Origin: Cyclobacterium amurskyense
Lineage (GTDB): Bacteria > Bacteroidota > Bacteroidia > Cytophagales > Cyclobacteriaceae
Length of the DNA: 64,000 nt
NCBI RefSeq assembly: GCF_001050135.1
Contig: NZ_CP012040.1
Coordinates: 4,605,001 to 4,669,000, forward strand
Direction of reading: 5' to 3'
The position numbers were made by a program, and so were the translations under genes. Numbering within the stretch: position 1 is the first letter of the stretch; every line of letters begins with the position of its first letter. Under the pieces are notes generated by a model. That model saw nothing but the letters and a program-made list of their open reading frames with translations, was not told the origin of the DNA and searched no databases. Positions 35,234-44,110 of this stretch are shown here, one piece after another.

Positions 35234-35518
35234 ATGGATTTAAAAAAAATAATTAAGGAAAAAACAGGTACTATTGTTGATGTCAGAACCCCAATGGAAT
35301 TCAGTGGTGGCAATGCAGAAGGTTCTATCAATATACCATTACAAGAGTTGGAAATCAGGAAAGAGGAGTTGAAATCCTTGAAGCAACCTTTGGTTTTATG
35401 CTGCGCAAGTGGGGGAAGAAGTGGACAAGCCACCCAATATTTAACGCATCAAGGAATTGAATGCTATAATGGTGGCTCTTGGTTGGACGTTAATTTTTAT
35501 CAAACCCAAACTGTATAA
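35234..35518 (+). CDS. Single-domain rhodanese-like sulfurtransferase (first of tandem pair)
   Basis: 94 residues, one rhodanese domain: DVRTPMEFSGGNAEGSINIPLQEL, then the active-site loop C-A-S-G-G-R (Cys57, preceded by Cys56) and NGGSW. A six-residue loop is what sulfurtransferases of the single-domain type use for a persulfide. No signal peptide, so cytoplasmic. The second rhodanese begins 4 bp after the stop and dps 20 bp after that; together they suggest a stress or sulfur-relay operon. Confidence 0.9.
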   Translation: MDLKKIIKEKTGTIVDVRTPMEFSGGNAEGSINIPLQELEIRKEELKSLKQPLVLCCASGGRSGQATQYLTHQGIECYNGGSWLDVNFYQTQTV

Positions 35519-35522
35519 TCCA

Positions 35523-35843
35523 ATGTTAAATACACTCAAACAACTCTTCGGTTTTGGACCAAAGGTAGATTACAATCAACTGCTAAAGCAAGGTGCAATT
35601 ATTTTAGATGTACGCAGCAAAGGTGAATATCAAGGTGGACACATAAAAGGGTCAACCAATATACCTGTAGATACGTTAAGTAGTAATCTAGGTAGGCTCA
35701 AAGACAAAAACAAGCCTATTATTACCTGTTGCGCAAGTGGAATGAGAAGTGCTTCTGCAAAAAGAATATTAAAATCAAAAGGTTACAATGTAGTTCACAA
35801 TGGAGGAGCATGGAACAGTTTGCAAAATAAAATTCATCAATAA
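35523..35843 (+). CDS. Single-domain rhodanese-like sulfurtransferase (second of tandem pair)
   Basis: ATG 35523 chosen because the longer frame from 35457 would overlap the preceding rhodanese; this gives 106 residues beginning MLNTLKQLFGFGPK. It has DVRSKGEYQGGHIKGSTNIPVD, active-site loop C-A-S-G-M-R (Cys70, preceded by Cys69) and HNGGAW. It resembles the upstream copy in layout but the two are clearly diverged, so the duplication is old. Cytoplasmic; possible persulfide transfer partner of its neighbour. Confidence 0.9.
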   Translation: MLNTLKQLFGFGPKVDYNQLLKQGAIILDVRSKGEYQGGHIKGSTNIPVDTLSSNLGRLKDKNKPIITCCASGMRSASAKRILKSKGYNVVHNGGAWNSLQNKIHQ

Positions 35844-35863
35844 TTTTTAAAATATAAACCAAA

Positions 35864-36340
35864 ATGAAAACAACCAATCAAATCGGACTCGACACTGCTA
35901 AAAGTAAATCCTTAGCTGAAGGTTTAAACAATTTACTTGCAGATTATATGATGTTTTACCAAAACACAAGAGGCTTGCATTGGAACATTAAAGGAGACAA
36001 GTTTTTCGAATTGCATTTGAAGTTTGAAGAACTTTATAACGACTTACTATTGAAAGTAGATGAAGTTGCAGAGAGGATCTTGACTTTGGGAGCAACACCA
36101 TTACACACATTTGACGATTACAAAGGAGCTGCTAAAATTAAATCCTTGAAAAATGTATCCAATGGGAAAGAGGGGGTACAATCCATTCTTGAGGCATTAG
36201 AAACAATCATATTGGAACAAAGAGAATTGCTATCCCTATCTGCTGATGCAGATGATGAAGGTACCAATGCCTTAATGAGTGATTATATCCGTGAACAGGA
36301 AAAGCTGGTGTGGATGTATTCTTCTTTCTTAAATAAATAG
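35864..36340 (+). CDS. dps: Dps/ferritin-like DNA-protection protein
   Basis: 158 residues, a normal Dps length. The ferroxidase-site pattern is present: HWNIKGDKFFELHLKFEELYNDL (His/Asp/Glu ligands at the dimer interface) preceded by NNLLADYMMFYQNTRGL. The C-terminal helix is EQEKLVWMYSSFL. Dps oligomers (12-mers) oxidise and store iron using hydrogen peroxide and shield DNA. Third gene of the rhodanese operon with a terminator 14 bp downstream, so oxidative-stress control of the whole operon is likely. Confidence 0.93.
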   Translation: MKTTNQIGLDTAKSKSLAEGLNNLLADYMMFYQNTRGLHWNIKGDKFFELHLKFEELYNDLLLKVDEVAERILTLGATPLHTFDDYKGAAKIKSLKNVSNGKEGVQSILEALETIILEQRELLSLSADADDEGTNALMSDYIREQEKLVWMYSSFLNK

Positions 36341-36353
36341 CGATAAGATTAGT

Positions 36354-36411
36354 TGTAAGCTTTCCTGTTATATATAAGTTAAATTATAAATAGGAGAGCT
36401 TACATTTTTTT
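36354..36411 (+). terminator. Terminator of the rhodanese-dps operon
   Basis: TGTAAGCTTTCCT (36354-36366) pairs with AGGAGAGCTTACA (36392-36404), with one G-U pair and a 25-nt loop, then a 7-nt T-tract (36405-36411), 14 bp after the dps stop. Confidence 0.75.
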
Positions 36412-36628
36412 ATATTTTTTTGGTGAATATTCTCCTAAAATGACAATTTTTATTTTGTTTCCTCCGTTTTACAGCTAGGATTGCCTTGGAATTGGCCATG
36501 GATTCTTGCGTCTTTTATATTTTGATTTGAGCATTGGAAATTTCCATCCTTAGGCTTGACTTGAAAAGTGATTTATCCTATTATAGTAGGTCTTTTGCCT
36601 ATTTTGGGTTTGATTTTAATCAACTTTT

Positions 36629-37381
36629 ATGGAAAAAATTTCTACGCGTTTACAATCAGATCTATACCGATTAGGGATACGAAAAGGAGATCATTTATTA
36701 ATTCATTCATCGCTTAACGCTTTGGGTAGATTCCCCAACCGTGCCGAGACAATTGTCAAAGTTATTATAGCCTTTTTGGGGAGTGAGGGAACACTTTTAA
36801 TGCCAAGTTTATCCTACCAAACAATTAATAAAAGTCAGCCGATTTTTAACGAACAAAATACACCCTCATGTGTAGGTGGGTTAACAGAGTTTTTCAGGAC
36901 TTATCCTGGTGTGAAAAGGAGTATTCATCCCACACATTCGGTGTGCGGAATTGGAGGGAAAGCTGATTTTCTTTTAAATGATCATTTAAAAGACGAGACA
37001 CCTTGTGGCCCTTACTCTCCCTTTGCAAAATTGCCTTTAGTGAAGGGAAAGGTAATGTTTTTGGGGTGTGGGACTAGACCCAATACTTCCATGCATGCGG
37101 TGGAAGAAAAATTCATTCCACCCTATTTGTTTGGAGAAAAAATAGACCATGAACTTCAACTATCAAATGGTGAAACTTTGGTTAAAACCTACCAAAGGCA
37201 TGGTTTTAAAGGGTTTGATCAACGTTATGATCGTTTATTTAATGTCCTTGAACCAAGAGATTATCGAATAGGCAAAGTATTGGAAGCGAAAAGTGTGGTT
37301 ATGGAATCTTTGGCTATATGGGAGAAAGGGATCCTGTATTTAAAACAAGATCCTTTTTACTTTGTCGATAGGGCAAACTGA
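36629..37381 (+). CDS. AAC(3)-family aminoglycoside N-acetyltransferase-like protein
   Basis: 250 residues. Family landmarks: GDHLLIHSSLNALGR near the start, GTLLMPSLSYQ, IHPTHSVCGIGG (about 105) with the conserved His/Ser, and FLGCGTRPNTSMHAVEE (about 158) with the Glu of the active site. AC-CoA dependent N-acyltransferase; members in environmental Bacteroidota often have no resistance role, so aminoglycoside modification is not implied. The stop codon (37379-37381) abuts the stop of the convergent amidohydrolase gene with no spacer. Confidence 0.85.
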   Translation: MEKISTRLQSDLYRLGIRKGDHLLIHSSLNALGRFPNRAETIVKVIIAFLGSEGTLLMPSLSYQTINKSQPIFNEQNTPSCVGGLTEFFRTYPGVKRSIHPTHSVCGIGGKADFLLNDHLKDETPCGPYSPFAKLPLVKGKVMFLGCGTRPNTSMHAVEEKFIPPYLFGEKIDHELQLSNGETLVKTYQRHGFKGFDQRYDRLFNVLEPRDYRIGKVLEAKSVVMESLAIWEKGILYLKQDPFYFVDRAN

Positions 37382-40300
37382 TTATTGTTCAGTAGCATGG
37401 CAACCACAACCACTGTGCATGTAGGTTTGTATGCTTTCATGCCATGGAAAAGCCTCGTTAAAGAGATTATTTTCCCAATAAAATGGCTTTCTTGTTTTAG
37501 GCTCATTTCCAATTTCGTCCATAGTAGCTGAATTATATAACCTACCATTGATCATGGTGTGGGTGATAGAATTTGAGTTTTTAATGTCCTCCAATGGGTT
37601 TTTATCCATAATGATAAGGTCGGCCAATTTCCCTTCTTTTAAGGAGCCTATTTCCTTGTCCATTCCTATGTACTTTGCACCATTTATAGTCGCTACTTTT
37701 AGCGCATCATGATTGGACATTCCTCCCTGAACAAAACTCCATAGCTCCCAATGAGCACCTAATCCCTGCAATTGACCATGTGCTCCTAAGTTTATTTTTA
37801 CTCCTCTATCGGCTAGGGCATTTACCTGCTTGGCTGTAAGGATATGTCCATTTTCATATTCCTCATCCGGTGCCATGGTTCTATGTCTGGACCTGGCGTC
37901 AATTACCCCTCTAGGCGTAAAACGTAGAAGTTTTTCATTTTCCCATACATTGGTCTTTTGGTACCAATAGTTTTCACCATTGAGCCCTCCGTAATTGACT
38001 ATGAGGGTAGGGGTGTAGCCAACCTTTGACTGAGCCCATATTTCAAGAACATCATTGTAAACCGGGGCTATAGGTATGTTGTGTTCGATTCCTGTGTGGC
38101 CATCCTGCACCATAGACATGTTGTGGAAAAAAGTAGAACCTCCTTCTGGCACTACATTCACCCTAAGTTCTCTGGCTGCTTGTAGTACTTGTTGGCGTTG
38201 GTCTCTTCTAGGCTGATTGTAGGATTTAACGGAAGTTGCCCCAAGTGCTTTGGTCCGTCGTAGAGAAGATTTAGCATCCTCCAATTTATTAATCACAGCC
38301 TTAAAATCCCCATCTGCACCGTATAAAATAAAGCCTGTACTAAAAATCCGAGGGCCTACCAAACTGCCGTTTTTTATCATTTCAGATAAGGTGAATACCG
38401 TTTCGCTATTGGCCGATGGATCATGGGAAGTCGTGACTCCAAAGGCTAGGTTGGCGTACAATTGCCAGTTTTGCTGAACAGTAAGTCCATCTCTAAAGGC
38501 ACCGATATGGGCATGAGCATCCACCATTCCAGGCATTATGGTCTTACCTTTCATGTCATAGACCATGGCCTGTTTTGGTATACTTACTTTACCGTTTTCC
38601 CCAACAGCTAGAATATTTGAACCTTCAATTACTATTGTTCCATTTTCAATAACCTCGTCTCCCTCCATGGTGATAATCCTGGCTCCGGTAAAAGCAATGG
38701 TACCTTTGGGTTGATCGACTTTAGCCGTTAGACCTATAGCAATACCTTTTTCTCTTAGCTCATTTTCTTCTTCAGCCCTTTCTCCAAGGAAAGAAAACTT
38801 ATCCTTGAGTTTTTTGCTGTAATACTGATCGCCCAAAGTCCAATGAACAGTTTGGCTGTCTTTAGACCAGTGAAGGTATAACCCGGCGTCCTTGTCAAGG
38901 GTTGCAACAGGTACTGATTTACTTTTGTCATCAAGATTGATGGTTTGTCCATTAAGGACAAGAGGTGCTACATAAGCCTTATGCAAATGTATAAAAGCTA
39001 CCCATTCATTATCAGGACTAGGAACCAGCCTATTGGCATATTTTGACTCGATATGCGTCCGCTCATCCTTTCCATTCAAATCTATGGATTTAAGACTTTT
39101 GGTCAGGTTGCCAAAAAACTTCCCTCCAGTTTGAAAAAAGAGTCTTTCTTCATTTTTGGTAAACAAGGGATAATCTCCCGAAGCCGTTAAAAACTTACTT
39201 TCTTTTGATTCAAGATTAAGTAAATATATTCCAGGGTTTTTGGTGAAAGTTCTGCCTTGGTCCAGGTTTCCACCTTCTTTTCTATAGGCCAGACTTTTAC
39301 CATCTGGTGAATAAACAGGATGTCTGTAGATTCCCTTTTCACTTGTTATAGTGGTAATCTTCTTACTTTTTAGCTCAATTTCTGCTATTGTGCCTTTATT
39401 TAGATCATTCCAAGTGACAAAGACAATCTTTTTACCATCTGGAGAAAAGGAAGGCTCCGCTTCGAAATCCACACCCGATGTTAGTCTTTTAGGTTTGCCA
39501 TTGGGCATCTCTTTTGTCCATACATAACCTAAAGCCCTAAATACAATGGATTTACCATCAGGGGAAGTCCTTACATCCCGGATCATTTTAGCCGTAAATG
39601 ATTCACGCTCTATTTGGTGTTCAAAATGTACTCGTTTTGCCAATGGCATGGTTACATCCGCAGAAAATGGAATGTCATTTTGGTTAAGGTTGGCGATATT
39701 GATTTTCTTCAATTTGCCTTTAGCCCAAATAACCAATTCATCCCCCGATGGCATCCAAGAAAAGCCAGGGTAAACACCGAATATAGCCCATGCTGTTTGT
39801 TGATCTTTGTTTAGTTGATCATAGACAGGCCATTCTTCACCAGTTTCCAGATCCTGGATATACAATACTGTCTTGGTCCTCACTCTTTTGATAAAAGCAA
39901 GTTTATTCCCATCAGGGGAGACCTGTGGTCTGGCAGCTCCACCTGGACCACCAGTAATAGTTTTTATTTCTCCTGTCTTGAAATCGTACCTTTTGATGAC
40001 ATAAATTTGACCATTGGGATCTCTATTGTATTGAAAGGAACCTCCAGGAGACATGTCTTCGCTATAGTAAAGGTATTTACCGTCAGGTGAAACGGAAGGT
40101 TCATTTACATCCTGTTGGTCATTTTTTCTTTTGGTTAGCTGTAAGCCATCTCCTCCGGTGATGTGGTATTGCCACATTTCTCCAGCACCAAGAGACCTGC
40201 CAGAAGAAAAATGCTTTCTTGCGATCAGGAAATTGCCATCGGGCATCCATTCAGCGTTATTGAGTAAACGAAAGGATTCCTTAGTGATTTGTTTTGGCTC

Positions 40301-40663
40301 CGATCCATCCGTCTTCATTACCCATATATTGTCTCCACCACCTGCGTCTGAGGTAAAGGAAATCCATTGACCATCTGGACTGAATCGCGGTTGGACATCG
40401 AAGGACATTCCAGTCCTTAAAGGCTTTGCTTTTCCGCCTTTTACAGGGATGGAATAGATGTCGCCCAGCATATCAAATACGATGGTATTTCCATCAGGAC
40501 TGACGTCTACATTCATCCAAGTCCCTTCATCCGTTGTGAAATTAATTTGATCAAATTCCCAATCGCCATTTGGTTTGGAAACATTCCAATCTGTTTCCTC
40601 TTGAGCTAATAAAGGTGATAGCAGAAATAATCCTGCTAACCAAACTATTAAAAACTTACGCAT
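37382..40663 (-). CDS. Secreted amidohydrolase with N-terminal TolB-like (PD40) propeller
   Basis: 1093 residues; signal peptide ends SPLLAQ. Residues about 40-640 form TolB/PD40 repeats with many SPDGxxI/V(A/V)F units (e.g. SPDGQWISFTSDAGG, SPDGKKIVFVTW). From about 670 an amidohydrolase domain follows: metal ligands VDAHAHIG, GHTGIEHN and LGAHGQ, closing with GSLKEGKLADLIIMDKNPLEDIKN. The C-terminus CGCHATEQ is unusually Cys/His-rich. Predicted periplasmic metallohydrolase acting on an amide or lactam such as a peptide-derived substrate; the propeller may gate access. Single gene. Confidence 0.88.
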   Translation of the reverse strand: MRKFLIVWLAGLFLLSPLLAQEETDWNVSKPNGDWEFDQINFTTDEGTWMNVDVSPDGNTIVFDMLGDIYSIPVKGGKAKPLRTGMSFDVQPRFSPDGQWISFTSDAGGGDNIWVMKTDGSEPKQITKESFRLLNNAEWMPDGNFLIARKHFSSGRSLGAGEMWQYHITGGDGLQLTKRKNDQQDVNEPSVSPDGKYLYYSEDMSPGGSFQYNRDPNGQIYVIKRYDFKTGEIKTITGGPGGAARPQVSPDGNKLAFIKRVRTKTVLYIQDLETGEEWPVYDQLNKDQQTAWAIFGVYPGFSWMPSGDELVIWAKGKLKKINIANLNQNDIPFSADVTMPLAKRVHFEHQIERESFTAKMIRDVRTSPDGKSIVFRALGYVWTKEMPNGKPKRLTSGVDFEAEPSFSPDGKKIVFVTWNDLNKGTIAEIELKSKKITTITSEKGIYRHPVYSPDGKSLAYRKEGGNLDQGRTFTKNPGIYLLNLESKESKFLTASGDYPLFTKNEERLFFQTGGKFFGNLTKSLKSIDLNGKDERTHIESKYANRLVPSPDNEWVAFIHLHKAYVAPLVLNGQTINLDDKSKSVPVATLDKDAGLYLHWSKDSQTVHWTLGDQYYSKKLKDKFSFLGERAEEENELREKGIAIGLTAKVDQPKGTIAFTGARIITMEGDEVIENGTIVIEGSNILAVGENGKVSIPKQAMVYDMKGKTIMPGMVDAHAHIGAFRDGLTVQQNWQLYANLAFGVTTSHDPSANSETVFTLSEMIKNGSLVGPRIFSTGFILYGADGDFKAVINKLEDAKSSLRRTKALGATSVKSYNQPRRDQRQQVLQAARELRVNVVPEGGSTFFHNMSMVQDGHTGIEHNIPIAPVYNDVLEIWAQSKVGYTPTLIVNYGGLNGENYWYQKTNVWENEKLLRFTPRGVIDARSRHRTMAPDEEYENGHILTAKQVNALADRGVKINLGAHGQLQGLGAHWELWSFVQGGMSNHDALKVATINGAKYIGMDKEIGSLKEGKLADLIIMDKNPLEDIKNSNSITHTMINGRLYNSATMDEIGNEPKTRKPFYWENNLFNEAFPWHESIQTYMHSGCGCHATEQ

Positions 40664-40759
40664 AATGATTGATTTTTTACTTACCTAAACAAAGATATAG
40701 GCAATAAAATGAATAACTTAAAGAAGTGCTAACAATTTGGTCTAGGACTTGTTTGTATT

Positions 40760-42172
40760 ATGATGAATCAAGGTAAAAAAAAGGTAGTTGCCATCGCAGG
40801 TGCAACAGGGTACATAGGTAAATGGTTTATGGACAGGTTTAAAGACCAGTATCATTTTATAGGTCTGAGCAGGAGGGAGGTTAATGAGAATCCTGAACCA
40901 AAAATAGAATGGAGACAAGTAGAGTTGTATTCCATTTCTTCCACCACTGAGGCCCTCAAAGGAGTTGACTATGCCATCTATTTGGTGCACTCTATGAATG
41001 CGTCTACTAGGCTCAATCAGGGTAGTTTCGAAGATACAGACTTGCTCTTAGCGGATAATTTTTCTAGAGCAGCGACTAGTAATGGAGTAAAGCAGATTAT
41101 TTATCTGGGGGGTATTTTGCCTAAGGGTGAACCCGAAGAGGAATGGTCTCAACATTTGAAAAGTCGGTTGGAAGTAGAGCGAACCTTATCTACAGGAACG
41201 GCTGCCCTAACTGCCTTAAGAGCTAGTATAATCGTAGGGCCTGGAGGATCTTCCTTTGACATGATCAAGAATCTGGTTAAAAAATTACCTGTACTGATCT
41301 GCCCACAATGGACCGAATCTAAAACCCAACCCATCTCCCTAGATGATACCCTTACCATCATAGATGCATGTTTAGGCAATGAGGAAGTTTATGACAAAGC
41401 CATAGAAATAGGCAGTCCTGAAGTGATGAGTTATAAGGAAATGCTTGTTAAAACCTCCATGGTCATGGGAAAGAAGAGGTGGGTGTTTTCAGTTCCCTTT
41501 TTCTCCCCGGGGCTTTCTAAGTTGTGGGTAGGGTATTTTGGTGAAAGCCCTTCTCAGCTCGTGTCTCCTCTAGTGGAAAGTCTGAAGCATACCATGACAG
41601 TTTCTGATGACTTGGCTTTTGATGCTGTGTACATTGATTATCAAGGTTATGAAGAGGCGGTTAAAATAGCACTTGAAACGGTAGAAGAACCTGTATTACC
41701 ATCCTTCAAACCGGCTGAAAAGCAAAAAAATACGGTGAGAAGTATTCAGCGTTTACCAAATACTCTGGGAAAAAGTGCCTATTGGGCAGCCAATCGATAC
41801 AAGGTTTGGTTACCCATATTTTTTAAATCCATAATCATTGCCAAGGAAGACGAGGATAAAATAATAAGTTTTTATATTTCTTTTATAAAGGTACCCATGC
41901 TTCAGTTGTCTTGGGTTAAAGACAGAAGCAACAAAAAAAGACAACTTTTTTACATTTCAGGTGGCTGGTTGGTGAGTCGATCAAATTATGGTTGGCTGGA
42001 ATTTAGAGAGGTGCTAGAAGGTAAATATATCATTACCGCAATTCACGAATTTGTTCCCAAAATCCCTTGGTTTTTTTATGTTAACACTCAGGCACGTTTG
42101 CATCTTTGGGTAATGAACAGGTATGGAAAATACCTAAATACCATTAGAAAGAGGAAAAGGCATATAAATTGA
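40760..42172 (+). CDS. NAD(P)-binding SDR-like protein with C-terminal DUF2867-like region
   Basis: 470 residues, no signal. The Rossmann start is VAIAGATGYIGKWFMDRF (GxxGxxG, about 10-28), followed by YLVHSMN and an extended-SDR-like order through about residue 300 (ALRASIIVGPGGSSFDMI). Residues about 330-460 contain WLVSRSNYGWLEFREVLEGKYIITAIHEFVPKIPWFFYVNTQARLHLWVMNRYG, typical of the DUF2867 tail found on such proteins. Catalytic Tyr-x3-Lys not evident, so it may bind NAD(P)H for a non-classical role, or be inactive. Gene stands alone. Confidence 0.8.
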   Translation: MMNQGKKKVVAIAGATGYIGKWFMDRFKDQYHFIGLSRREVNENPEPKIEWRQVELYSISSTTEALKGVDYAIYLVHSMNASTRLNQGSFEDTDLLLADNFSRAATSNGVKQIIYLGGILPKGEPEEEWSQHLKSRLEVERTLSTGTAALTALRASIIVGPGGSSFDMIKNLVKKLPVLICPQWTESKTQPISLDDTLTIIDACLGNEEVYDKAIEIGSPEVMSYKEMLVKTSMVMGKKRWVFSVPFFSPGLSKLWVGYFGESPSQLVSPLVESLKHTMTVSDDLAFDAVYIDYQGYEEAVKIALETVEEPVLPSFKPAEKQKNTVRSIQRLPNTLGKSAYWAANRYKVWLPIFFKSIIIAKEDEDKIISFYISFIKVPMLQLSWVKDRSNKKRQLFYISGGWLVSRSNYGWLEFREVLEGKYIITAIHEFVPKIPWFFYVNTQARLHLWVMNRYGKYLNTIRKRKRHIN

Positions 42173-42653
42173 ATATGAAAAAAGAATTCCGAATGATGGA
42201 TCGAAGTAAATATAGGTCAACTTTTACCAAATGAAGATTATCTCTTTTAAGGAGATGTTTAAGGTATTGTATTTTAAAATCAATTGTCTAAAGATTTAAC
42301 CTCTGAAAGGAGTGAATTTGCGTTGGAGTTCGCTGCTTAACTTTAGTTTTTGCCATTGTCTTAGAATTCCATCTAGGCTTTAATGCCATGGAGTAATCAT
42401 AGAAATAGCGGGGGTATTGCAACACCTATTTTATCTGCAAAGAAAGGGAGAAATATCTCAGATAAGGGTATAGTTCTTGGTTCAGTGAATGCATATTAAA
42501 TGATTAAGTTTGGATTGTCGCCTTTTTTTGCGCCTATTCTGACATAATCGTTTAATTTTACGCTCTTACGCTTAAAATTTGCGATGTCTTCGAATCCGGT
42601 TTAAATTATCAAAGGATAATTTCTAGTCATCGTACTCCAGAAATTGACCAAAA
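42173..42653. other. Intergenic region before hexuronate operon terminator
   Basis: 480 bp between the convergent ends of the SDR-like gene and the Gfo/Idh gene. No coding frame or repeat is supportable here. Confidence 0.5.
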
Positions 42654-42680
42654 AAATCCCCGAAATATTTCCGGGGATTT
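42648..42680 (-). terminator. Terminator of the hexuronate operon
   Basis: On the minus strand the stem AAATCCCCG/CGGGGATTT (42680-42672 with 42662-42654) is followed by a U-rich run (42656-42648), 32 bp after the stop of the Gfo/Idh/MocA gene. Confidence 0.85.
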
Positions 42681-42712
42681 AATGATAATAGTAATTAGAA
42701 AATTATAGATCC

Positions 42713-44071
42713 CTAAGCTTTTAACTTAGGCTCCCATCCTTTTTCATATTCTCTTTTCCAAAGGGCTTTTCCTTTCTTACTGTTGGTAATGTGTCCATTT
42801 GAAGAATCACAAGTCAACACTTCTCCAGTTCTTGAAGCGATGTTTGCCAAGTGGCAAAGCAATACACTTTTAGCACCTTCGTCTATAGGGCTTTTTTGTT
42901 CAGCCTTTCCTCGGATAGCCTCAAAGAAGTTAACAACATGAAGAGTGGACATATCGCCTCCTCCTCCAAGTGCAGTGCCAGCTTCATTGCTAGTAGATTC
43001 ACTGGTTTTAACCACCTTACCATTTCTATCAAATAGCTTGTAACCACCTCTGTCAATATAGGCAGAACCGTCAGTTCCATAGACAATGGTTCCTCTTCCT
43101 GGGCCATAAGTATTGTGACCATTTCGGCTTTTACAGTCCCACTGAATGGTTCTATTTCCGGAGAATTTAAAAACGGCATCCATAGTATCGTACATGGTCC
43201 AACCATCATTTGGCCAATGGTACTTTCCTGAATCTACAGAAACTTTTTCAGGAAAATCTACCTGAAGTGCCCATCTGGCAACATCTATTTCATGAGTACC
43301 ATTGTTTCCAGCCTCAGCTGTTCCATGGTCCCAGCCATACCAATGCCAGTTATAGTTCCAGGTTTCTTCAGTATATTCTCTTCTAGGTGCAGGTCCTTGA
43401 AATAAATCCCAATCCAATCCATTAGGCGGTGTAGCCTTCTTTTGGTTAGGCACTTCACCTCTTGCTGAATTGTAAAAGGCAGTTGCTTTGTAAACATTTC
43501 CTATCACACCTTCATGTATCTCCTTAATGATTTGGATACTTTCAGGAGAGGAACGCTGCTGATTACCCATTTGCACCACTTTATTGTAATGCTTTTGGTA
43601 AGCAACTAAAAGTTCTCCCTCATAAGGGTTATGGCTACAAGGTTTTTCTACATAGACATTTTTACCCGCCTCTAGTGCAAGCCAAGTACCTGGCGCATGC
43701 CAGTGATCTGGGGTTGCATTGATCAAAGCATCAACTTCTTTGTCTTCCAAAACTTTTAGTATACTGTTTTCAAGTTTTGGTTTATAATCTATGTGTTTAG
43801 CAAAATTTATTGCAGCCCTTTCTCTTTGTGATGGCATTACATCGCAAAGGTACATAAGGTTTATATTGCTTGATTTTAATTTTACTGGCTCATAATATGC
43901 TCCTAATCGTCTTCCTAAGCCAGCGATTGCTAAGTTGATTCTGTCATTTGCTCCAATGATATTTCCGTAGCTTTTGGCAGAAAACCCTACAGCTCCTAAA
44001 GAAGAAATACCCATGGTTGCTAAAGCGGATTTTTTAATAAAATCCCTCCTGCTATCATTAGATTTATTCAT
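42713..44071 (-). CDS. Tat-exported Gfo/Idh/MocA-family oxidoreductase
   Basis: 452 residues. Twin-arginine signal DSRRDFIKKS (about 6-15) with AxxGISSLGAVGFSA after it. Rossmann motif NLAIAGLGRRLG (about 46-57); TPDHWHAPGTWLALEAGKNVYVEKP with the family EKP Lys; Tyr-rich C-terminal beta-sheet (GTEID-like NNGTHEIDVARWAL). In related systems these enzymes use a tightly held NAD(P) to oxidise or epimerise sugars outside the cytoplasm. Fourth gene of the uxaA operon, 39 bp after uxuA. Substrate unknown; a periplasmic step on a glycan-derived uronate is my inference. Confidence 0.87.
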   Translation of the reverse strand: MNKSNDSRRDFIKKSALATMGISSLGAVGFSAKSYGNIIGANDRINLAIAGLGRRLGAYYEPVKLKSSNINLMYLCDVMPSQRERAAINFAKHIDYKPKLENSILKVLEDKEVDALINATPDHWHAPGTWLALEAGKNVYVEKPCSHNPYEGELLVAYQKHYNKVVQMGNQQRSSPESIQIIKEIHEGVIGNVYKATAFYNSARGEVPNQKKATPPNGLDWDLFQGPAPRREYTEETWNYNWHWYGWDHGTAEAGNNGTHEIDVARWALQVDFPEKVSVDSGKYHWPNDGWTMYDTMDAVFKFSGNRTIQWDCKSRNGHNTYGPGRGTIVYGTDGSAYIDRGGYKLFDRNGKVVKTSESTSNEAGTALGGGGDMSTLHVVNFFEAIRGKAEQKSPIDEGAKSVLLCHLANIASRTGEVLTCDSSNGHITNSKKGKALWKREYEKGWEPKLKA

Positions 44072-44110
44072 AAATATTCTCAGGTTTGTTGAATGTATTG
44101 TTATTAACTT

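Noticed and set aside
36629..37381. Aminoglycoside resistance determinant
   Set aside because: AAC(3)-fold is clear, but there is no mobile or resistance context and related chromosomal proteins need not act on aminoglycosides.
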